Position numbers and translations under genes: made by a program. From PALSA-1353 sp050012375 (GTDB lineage Bacteria; Planctomycetota; Phycisphaerae; Tepidisphaerales; Tepidisphaeraceae): a stretch of DNA of 64,000 nt. The DNA is taken from the NCBI GenBank assembly GCA_050012375.1, contig JBEKHH010000019.1, positions 1-64,000 on the forward strand. The letters are read 5' to 3'. Shown piece after piece: positions 58,745 to 64,000 of the stretch (position 1 is the stretch's first letter; each line of letters starts with the position of its first letter). The notes below the pieces were generated by a model that made no database searches, was not told where the DNA came from, and worked only from the letters and a program-made list of their open reading frames with translations.

Positions 58745-60100
58745 CGGATTTGGTGGCGGCGGGCGGCGGCCTTGTTTTACATCCTCCTCCAGCAGCGACT
58801 TTCGCCGCAGGATGTGGTGGTAATGCTGGGCGAAGCGATGGGCCTCGTCGCGGATGTATTGCAGGAGCCGCAGGCCGGCGTGGTTGCGCGACAGCCGAAT
58901 CGGCTCGGAGCGGGCCTGGATGTAAAGCAGTTCTTCCTTCTTGGCCAGCGAAATAACCATCGGAGGCCTGACGTCCATGGTTTTGAAGACATCCATGGCG
59001 GCGTGGAGTTGGCCCAGACCTCCGTCGATCAGGATGACATCCGGAAACAATTCATTGCTGGCCCCGGCTTCGCGATATCGGCGGCCGACGACTTCCTGGA
59101 TGCTCAGGTAATCGTTGTTGCCTTGTCCGTGCTTGATTTTGTAACGGCGATAACCGTCCTTAAACGGCACGCCGTCGATGAAGCAGACCTTGCTGCCGAC
59201 GCTTTCGCCGCCCTGGAGATGGGCGATGTCGATGCCCTCGACGATCCGGGGCGGTTCGGCGAGGGAAAGGACCTCTTGCAGCTTTTCGATTCCGTCCTTG
59301 GGATCGGTGACGAACGCCTCGGGCTGCCAATATTCCTGCTCGCCTTTGCCCGCTCGCTGGCCGAGGGCCGTCAGGGCTTTGATCTCATCGCGCAGGCGGG
59401 CGGCCAGCTCAAAATTCTGGTCGTTGCTGGCCTCGAGCATTTCTTTTTCCATGGTGTGAAGGACGGATTTCTTCTCGCCGTCGAGGAAGCGGAGCAGCCG
59501 GGCGATGTCGGAGCGATAGGTCTCCTTGGAAATCTTCGCCGCGCACGGGGCGGTGCATTGCTTGATCGGATAAAGCAAGCAGGGGCGGAAAAATCGCCGG
59601 GTGTCGTCCGATTCGGAAATCTCCAGGTGGCAGGTCCGGAACTTAAAGGCTCTCTGCAACAAGGTGACGGCTTCCTTGAGCGAATGGACGCTGGTGAATG
59701 GGCCGTAGAGCTTGACGCCCTGGGTGCGGGGCTGGCGGGTGACGAAGACGCCGGGGAATTCGTCGCCGGTCGTCACCATCAAATAGGGAAAGGTCTTGTC
59801 GTCCAGGAGGCGGGCGTTGTAGCGCGGCTGGATGTCCTTGATGAGCCGATTCTCGGCCAGAAGCGCTTCGACTTCGCTGTCGGTTTGAATGACCTCGAAA
59901 TCGACGATCTGGTCGATCAGGCCGGCCTTTTTGTGCTCGAACCTTGTTGCCGCATGGAAATAGCTGGCAACGCGTTCGCGCAGGCTGGCGGACTTGCCGA
60001 TGTAAATCACGCGGCCTTTGTCATCCTTCATGAGATAGACTCCGGGGGATTTCGGCAGGGCCTTGGCCTTCTCGGCGAGCTTTTCCAGCCGGTCATCCAT
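58736..60100 (-). CDS. uvrC: UvrABC system protein C, short form
   Basis: 454 residues. An N-terminal GIY-YIG nuclease (PGVYLMKDDKGRVIYIGKSA, then EVEALLAENRLIKDIQPRYN), a Cys-containing linker (CLLYPIKQCTAPC), a UVR domain (ASNDQNFELAARLRDEIKAL) and the RNase H-like nuclease (VEGIDIAHLQG, LIDGGLGQLHAAMD). The C-terminal helix-hairpin-helix pair of long UvrC proteins is missing. It makes both incisions around DNA lesions with UvrAB. The final codons come from element C (PNPGA then TGA); without the element the frame would read NPSME and stop, so the loss of the HhH part predates the insertion. Confidence 0.92.
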   Translation of the reverse strand: MDDRLEKLAEKAKALPKSPGVYLMKDDKGRVIYIGKSASLRERVASYFHAATRFEHKKAGLIDQIVDFEVIQTDSEVEALLAENRLIKDIQPRYNARLLDDKTFPYLMVTTGDEFPGVFVTRQPRTQGVKLYGPFTSVHSLKEAVTLLQRAFKFRTCHLEISESDDTRRFFRPCLLYPIKQCTAPCAAKISKETYRSDIARLLRFLDGEKKSVLHTMEKEMLEASNDQNFELAARLRDEIKALTALGQRAGKGEQEYWQPEAFVTDPKDGIEKLQEVLSLAEPPRIVEGIDIAHLQGGESVGSKVCFIDGVPFKDGYRRYKIKHGQGNNDYLSIQEVVGRRYREAGASNELFPDVILIDGGLGQLHAAMDVFKTMDVRPPMVISLAKKEELLYIQARSEPIRLSRNHAGLRLLQYIRDEAHRFAQHYHHILRRKSLLEEDVKQGRRPPPPNPGA

Positions 60101-60196
60101 GAATAGGCAAATTGTATGCGGCGAAGGCGGGGAATGCCTTAGGGCGGCGAATGGGCCCTGGGGGGAGCGTAACGCTCGTTCTCGGATAGGGGGACG

Positions 60197-60256
60197 ATTG
60201 CCTATTGCCAATTGCCTATTGTGCCTCTCCTCAATGGGCAATTGGCAATAGGCAAT
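60197..60256. repeat. 25-bp inverted repeat between uvrC and hisA
   Basis: Left arm 60197-60221 (attgcctattgccaattg...) and right arm 60232-60256 match at 24 of 25 positions around a 10-nt loop. It sits in the divergent promoter region of uvrC and hisA. Confidence 0.7.
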
Positions 60257-60335
60257 TGGAATTGCGGCAAGCGGAGCCAAGAACAAGCGCTGTGCTCCCT
60301 TTTTTCCCGCACCTAGTGCCGATAGGCTGGCGGAT

Positions 60336-61061
60336 ATGGTTGTGGTCCCCAGCATTGACCTGCGCGGCGGGCGGGTCGTTCGCCTGCAACAAGGCGATTA
60401 TGCGCGCCAGGTGAATTACGACCTGGAAGCGGTGGAAGTCGCCGAATCATTCGCCGTGGCCGGGGCGAAGTGGATGCACGTCGTCGATCTCGACGGCGCC
60501 AAGGAAGGTCGGCCGGTGCAGACGCAGATGATTTCGCGACTGGCCAGGACGCCGGGGCTGGAAGTGCAGGCGGGCGGCGGGATTCGCCGGCACGAGGATA
60601 TCGATCAACTCCTGCAAGCGGGGGTACGCCGCGTTGTCGTCGGGACCAAGGCGATGGAAGATTGGCCCTGGTTTGATTCCCTGGCTCATGACGCGAAATA
60701 CGCCGGGCGCATCGTGCTGGCCGTGGATGCAAAAGACGGGATGATCGCCGTGCGCGGCTGGACGCGGACAACGTCGCGGTCGGCCGTGGAGGTCGCCAAG
60801 CAGGTGAGCGATTGGCCGCTGGCCGCGATTTTATATACGGATGTGGCCAAGGACGGGATGCTACAGGGGCCGAATTTGCAGCAGACTCGCGCGGTAGCCG
60901 AGGCGGGAAAAGTCCCGGTCATCGCCAGCGGAGGAGTGGGCGGCATCGAACACATTCGCCAGCTCAAGCAATTGCCGGTCTGGGGCGTGATCGTCGGCCG
61001 GAGTCTTTACGAGGGGAAGGTGGATTTGGCGGAGGCGATGCGGGTGGCAAGGCTGCCCTGA
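60336..61061 (+). CDS. hisA: HisA: ProFAR isomerase (histidine synthesis)
   Basis: 241 residues, full length. TIM barrel with catalytic Asp8 in VVPSIDLRGGRVVRLQQGDY, phosphate-binding VQAGGGIRRHEDIDQLL and RVVVGTKA, Asp in RIVLAVDAKDGMIAVRGW, LYTDVAKDGMLQGPN and ASGGVGGIEHIRQLK. It isomerises ProFAR to PRFAR in step four of histidine synthesis. No other his genes are adjacent. Confidence 0.93.
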   Translation: MVVVPSIDLRGGRVVRLQQGDYARQVNYDLEAVEVAESFAVAGAKWMHVVDLDGAKEGRPVQTQMISRLARTPGLEVQAGGGIRRHEDIDQLLQAGVRRVVVGTKAMEDWPWFDSLAHDAKYAGRIVLAVDAKDGMIAVRGWTRTTSRSAVEVAKQVSDWPLAAILYTDVAKDGMLQGPNLQQTRAVAEAGKVPVIASGGVGGIEHIRQLKQLPVWGVIVGRSLYEGKVDLAEAMRVARLP

Positions 61062-61103
61062 AGCATCCGCGCGGCCTTTCAATTCTCGCCTGAAGGCAAG
61101 GCA

Positions 61104-61141
61104 ACCGCGAAGACGCGAGGAGCGCGAAGACAGCCGCGAAG
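61104..61141. repeat. Single arm of the cgcgaagacgcg repeat
   Basis: accgcgaagacgcgaggagc continuing to cagccgcgaag matches the left arm at 31998-32035. Confidence 0.55.
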
Positions 61142-61220
61142 AAATTCCGGAGGACAAATTGAACCGATGAGACGCCGCGCGCAGAAACGGACGCAGAGAA
61201 GTCAAACAGATGGAAATCGG

Positions 61221-61421
61221 ATGCAGATAAAGATCACTGCAAGTTCGTTTCCTGAGGCGATTCGGGAGAAACTGCATCGCGAGCAGGCCAGGAAATTGCT
61301 CGCCGGCAAGCTTTTGGAAGGACTGGATAGCGGCAAGCCGATTCCTTTCACCGCCGGCCACTTCAAGGCAAAGAAGCGGGCCCTGGTTCAACGAGGGGTT
61401 AAGAAAAAGAGCAGATCCTGA
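61221..61421 (+). CDS. Small ParD-like protein
   Basis: 66 residues: MQIKITASSFPEAIREKLHR, LLAGKLLEGLDSGKPIPFTA, then a basic tail. The segment ending LLEGLDSGKPxPFTAxxF resembles the C-terminal half of ParD/RHH antitoxins, but no toxin follows. Placed in a gap between hisA and a minus-strand membrane gene. Confidence 0.45.
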   Translation: MQIKITASSFPEAIREKLHREQARKLLAGKLLEGLDSGKPIPFTAGHFKAKKRALVQRGVKKKSRS

Positions 61422-61443
61422 GCACGGAATGGCCCTTCATTGA

Positions 61444-62916
61444 TTACCGATCCGCCAGGGTGGTGTGAAGCAGCGGGGATGGGGAATTGACCAGATCGCG
61501 CAGGGCGGAAATCGCGGTGTATCTGCTGTATCCGCCGGCGGGCATGGGATCGGTGGCGCCGATCAGCGAGACCAAGATACTGAAGGTGAGAAGCAGACCG
61601 GCGATGGCCCACGCCGGGGCGCGGTGCGGGCGGCGCAGCCAGGCGCCGGCCCAGAAAAAGAGGAACGGCAGGAAGACGATCAGCCAGCGATTGCCGAAGG
61701 CGGCGGTGGCCGGGCCGTAGCGGGAGGCGGAAAAGCCGATGATGCCGATCATCGCCGCCAGGGCGCTGTCGGCGGCCAGGATCTTGGTGGTGAGCGGCCA
61801 ATGGCGGTGCATGACCGCGAACATGCCGGCGACGCCAAGGACAACCACGGGGAAATGGACCAGCAGGCCATGCTCGCCGATGAGCGTCCAGGTGAAGCTG
61901 CCGATGCCGCGGGCGATTTTTTGCCAGAACGTCGGCGGAGGCGGATTGGCGTCGGGATCATCCGCCAGGTCGGCCGCCTGGTATGCATCCATTCCGTCGG
62001 GAGCGGCATCAACGGCGGGTTCGTCGATGAGGATGCGGCGGTGGATGGCCAACTCGGGGTGCATGTCTCCCGGGAGAAGGTTTCCAGTGAGAGGAACTGT
62101 CAGGGACGCGTGAAGCAGGATGGGCGGCGTGGCGCCGAGGAGAAAGAGCATGATCCCGCCGATGCGCAGCGCCGTCGGCAAGCGGATGGCGGGAATGACG
62201 GCCATGAGAAGGACCAGAAACACCGAGGCGGATAAATCGATGGTAGCGGCGAGGGCGGCGCAGAATCCGGCCACGACGATCCATGCCCCGCCGCGGGAGG
62301 GGTTTTCGCTGCCGACGATGTGGACGAGGCAGCCAGCGGCGGCGAGGACGAGGACGGCGGCGGGGACATGCGGGTTGAGGACAACGGCGTAGCTGATCAG
62401 GCCGGTGGCAAAGACGACGGCCGCCGCCAAGGCGGTGCGCCACTGCCGGCGAAGCTCGAAGATTCGGCCCATTCGATAAACGAGCCCGGCGGCGCCGGCC
62501 ACGGGCAGGGTCGCGCCCAGCAGCGTCAGCAGATAGGGCGCCAGCACGGCGTTTTCCTGAAGGCGGTACCCCATCCAGTAGAGAATGAGCGCCGGGCCGC
62601 TGAGCAGAAATGCCAACATCGGCGGCTGATCGCTGAAAAGCCTGCCATTGACCGCGATGATGTGGGACGATGGGATGAACTGGCGCGTGTCGATGGCCAG
62701 GCGCTCGGCCAGGGGTCCGGAATCGGCACGGTGCTCGACCAGGGCGGAGATGGTTGCCAGCCGGAGTTGTTCATCTCCGCCGGCCTGCCCGGGATGCCGA
62801 AGCGGCCGCAGCAGCGGCAGGCAAAAGAGCAGGACAACGATGGGCGTAGCAAGGGCCCACGGCCGCACATAGGGCCGGCCGGGTCGGGGGCGAAGTTTGG
62901 CCAGCATGGACTGCAT
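61444..62916 (-). CDS. Polytopic membrane protein, glycosyltransferase-39-like
   Basis: About 490 residues (start at 62916; 62907 also possible) with ten or more membrane helices (ALATPIVVLLFCLPLL, WIVVAGFCAALAATIDLSAS, LIVFLPFLFFWAGAW). The first outer loop has GGDEQLRLATISALVEH and HIIAVNGRLFSDQPPMLAFL; an acidic residue early in loop one and SDQPP are typical of the GT39/ArnT-like superfamily. A Pro/Asp-rich periplasmic loop (DLADDPDANPPPPTF) is unusual. Donor and acceptor unknown. Confidence 0.65.
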   Translation of the reverse strand: MQSMLAKLRPRPGRPYVRPWALATPIVVLLFCLPLLRPLRHPGQAGGDEQLRLATISALVEHRADSGPLAERLAIDTRQFIPSSHIIAVNGRLFSDQPPMLAFLLSGPALILYWMGYRLQENAVLAPYLLTLLGATLPVAGAAGLVYRMGRIFELRRQWRTALAAAVVFATGLISYAVVLNPHVPAAVLVLAAAGCLVHIVGSENPSRGGAWIVVAGFCAALAATIDLSASVFLVLLMAVIPAIRLPTALRIGGIMLFLLGATPPILLHASLTVPLTGNLLPGDMHPELAIHRRILIDEPAVDAAPDGMDAYQAADLADDPDANPPPPTFWQKIARGIGSFTWTLIGEHGLLVHFPVVVLGVAGMFAVMHRHWPLTTKILAADSALAAMIGIIGFSASRYGPATAAFGNRWLIVFLPFLFFWAGAWLRRPHRAPAWAIAGLLLTFSILVSLIGATDPMPAGGYSRYTAISALRDLVNSPSPLLHTTLADR

Positions 62917-63010
62917 ACAAGCGTTCGCGAAAAGAGGCGGGCGTATCGGGATCGGATCGGGGCGGCGGCTCGACTGCGCTCGCCGCAGGCACGCCCCGGC
63001 CTCTGTCATT

Positions 63011-63808
63011 TCAATACACCTTTAGATACTGCACGAAATTCCGCAGAATCCGCTGGCCCTGCCGAGTATAGCGCGGCATGTATTTGGCCGTGCCCTGGCG
63101 TATGCGTCTCTCCTTTTCGGCGCCGAGGGATTTGGTGTAATCCTGCCGGCTGGCGACGATGACCGCCTCAATGTCGGGTTCCGTGAATTCAAAGTGATAT
63201 TGAAACCCAAATAGCCGGCTTCTGAACCGAAAAGCCTGGTTCTTGCATAGCTTGCTGGAACTCAGCAGGGCATTTCCAGTGGGGGCATTGGGAGGCGACG
63301 GATCGGAAGGCGGAGGCAAGCGCGGCAAATCAAAGGTGTCGCTATGCCAATGGAACATCATCGAACCATCGTTCAATCCCATGACAATGGGTTCGGTTCC
63401 TCCAGGGAAGGGGAAAGTCACCGGCCCCCAGCCCAGCTCAGGGACTGGAACGGGCGGATCTTCCGGCTTTGCGCCCGGCTTGGCGTTGAGGTAAACCTTG
63501 GCGCCGGCCGCATGGGCCAGCAACTGTGCTCCGAGACAGATTCCCAGCACCGGGCGATCGGCCGCGATCATGTGTTTGAGAACTTCCAATTCCCGGCTAA
63601 GGAAGGGGTATGCCGGGTTGGCGATATCCCCGACGCCCATCGGGCCGCCCAAGACGATCAGGACGCGCACCTCATCCAGATCGGTGGGGACTTCATCGCC
63701 CTGGTAGAGGCGTCGCAACTGAACGGGAATTCCATAGTCGCGAAAGATAGGAACGATTTGTCCGGGCCCCTCATAGGCGACGTGCTGCAGGATGACGGCA
63801 CTGCTCAT
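63011..63808 (-). CDS. Class I glutamine amidotransferase (GuaA-like domain)
   Basis: 265 residues. Oxyanion strand LIVLGGPMGVGDIANP, nucleophile Cys91 in VLGICLGAQLLAHAAGAKVY, His in FGFQYHFEF and Glu in TEPD complete the triad. The C-terminal 60 residues (RQDYTKSLGAEKERRIRQGT) are typical of GMP-synthase-like amidotransferases of unknown substrate. Its ATG overlaps the stop of the gene entering from the window edge (ATGA). Confidence 0.85.
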   Translation of the reverse strand: MSSAVILQHVAYEGPGQIVPIFRDYGIPVQLRRLYQGDEVPTDLDEVRVLIVLGGPMGVGDIANPAYPFLSRELEVLKHMIAADRPVLGICLGAQLLAHAAGAKVYLNAKPGAKPEDPPVPVPELGWGPVTFPFPGGTEPIVMGLNDGSMMFHWHSDTFDLPRLPPPSDPSPPNAPTGNALLSSSKLCKNQAFRFRSRLFGFQYHFEFTEPDIEAVIVASRQDYTKSLGAEKERRIRQGTAKYMPRYTRQGQRILRNFVQYLKVY

Positions 63809-64000
63809 AAAGGGAACAATGATCCGCTCTGTCGGACGGCCTTGTCAAGGTCGGCCCGAATCCGCCTTGCCAGGCGTTTGCGGGCGGTTTTTTTGCGGGA
63901 GACGGCCGGGGTTGGCTTTTCAGGGGCTTTGTCGGGGGCTTTGTTGGGGACTTGGGAGACAGGGGACGGGGTTGAGGGCGCGTCCTCACGCTCGAAGGCG
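63805..64000 (-). CDS. 3' end of a gene continuing beyond the window
   Basis: An open frame with no stop to the window edge encodes a Pro/Lys/Ala-rich tail (PNKAPDKAPEKPTPAVSRKK) and then TARKRLARRIRADLDKAVRQ before TGA. A low-complexity basic tail of this kind is usually a linker in a larger protein. It is coupled to the amidotransferase by a four-base overlap. Family cannot be named from this fragment. Confidence 0.6.
   Translation of the reverse strand, partial: AFEREDAPSTPSPVSQVPNKAPDKAPEKPTPAVSRKKTARKRLARRIRADLDKAVRQSGSLFPL

Noticed and set aside
58253..60106. 617-codon open frame on the plus strand across element C and uvrC
   Set aside because: It is the shadow of uvrC continued through the repeat arm; no recognisable fold.
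1..64000. CRISPR array
   Set aside because: No regularly spaced direct repeats with unique spacers and no cas gene were found.

Overview
The window looks like chromosomal DNA of a Gram-negative bacterium, most probably a planctomycete of the Phycisphaerae type. Pointers are an outer-membrane assembly block (BamA, a Skp/OmpH-like chaperone, LpxD), an LpxL-like acyltransferase, a small membrane protein ending in the CGYDLRATPDRCPECG zinc ribbon common in planctomycetes, two DUF6567-like lipoproteins, and GC-rich, mostly monocistronic gene spacing. The taxonomic call is inference; there is no rRNA here.

Layout. 1-2.4 kb: gene debris around an outer-membrane barrel gene. 3-8.2 kb: moaA, then an lpxL-like gene running into a HlyD/ABC-ATPase/ABC-permease exporter. 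8.2-12.1 kb: three glycosyltransferases. 12.2-23.3 kb: an accessory island starting at tRNA-Ser(UGA), with a large serine recombinase whose reading frame runs into the tRNA, a truncated AAA ATPase, a DUF2130 gene, small orphan genes, a hairpin-rich non-coding stretch, an IS1595-family transposon with passenger genes, and a single-chain restriction-modification enzyme. 23.5-29.3 kb: a GAF-PAS-HD-GYP protein, a sugar O-methyltransferase, tRNA-Cys, a HigBA toxin-antitoxin pair and a class I amidotransferase. 29.3-38.2 kb: Uma2 nuclease, TypA/BipA, a FGGY kinase, an acyltransferase whose frame ends inside tRNA-Arg(UCU), and a glycogen debranching enzyme. 38.2-42.6 kb: a two-component system and a transposable element with long inverted repeats containing an IS110 insertion. 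42.8-47 kb: bamA-ompH-lpxD. 47.3-49.5 kb: a bufferin (bufA-bufB-bufC) metallophore operon with an attenuator-like hairpin after bufA. 49.6-52.1 kb: HTH and PIN toxin-antitoxin genes, tRNA-Arg(CCU) and a second copy of the acyltransferase. 52.3-56.5 kb: reverse transsulfuration (CBS, CGL) and an aminotransferase. 56.5-64 kb: lipoproteins, YqgE, UvrC, HisA, a polytopic membrane protein and a class I amidotransferase coupled to a gene that runs off the window.

The most novel material is repetitive. (1) A family of long-inverted-repeat elements: copy C (58132-58744) and copy A (40473-42641) are bounded by 8-bp direct repeats, copy B (54967-55160) is an internally deleted relative, and copy C rewrote the end of uvrC. 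(2) A short dispersed repeat of about 30 bp sitting just after several genes. (3) A cluster of GNRA-type hairpins at 16338-16880 that may be a structured RNA. (4) An apparent duplication of an acyltransferase together with its neighbouring tRNA-Arg. No CRISPR array, rRNA or replication origin was seen.
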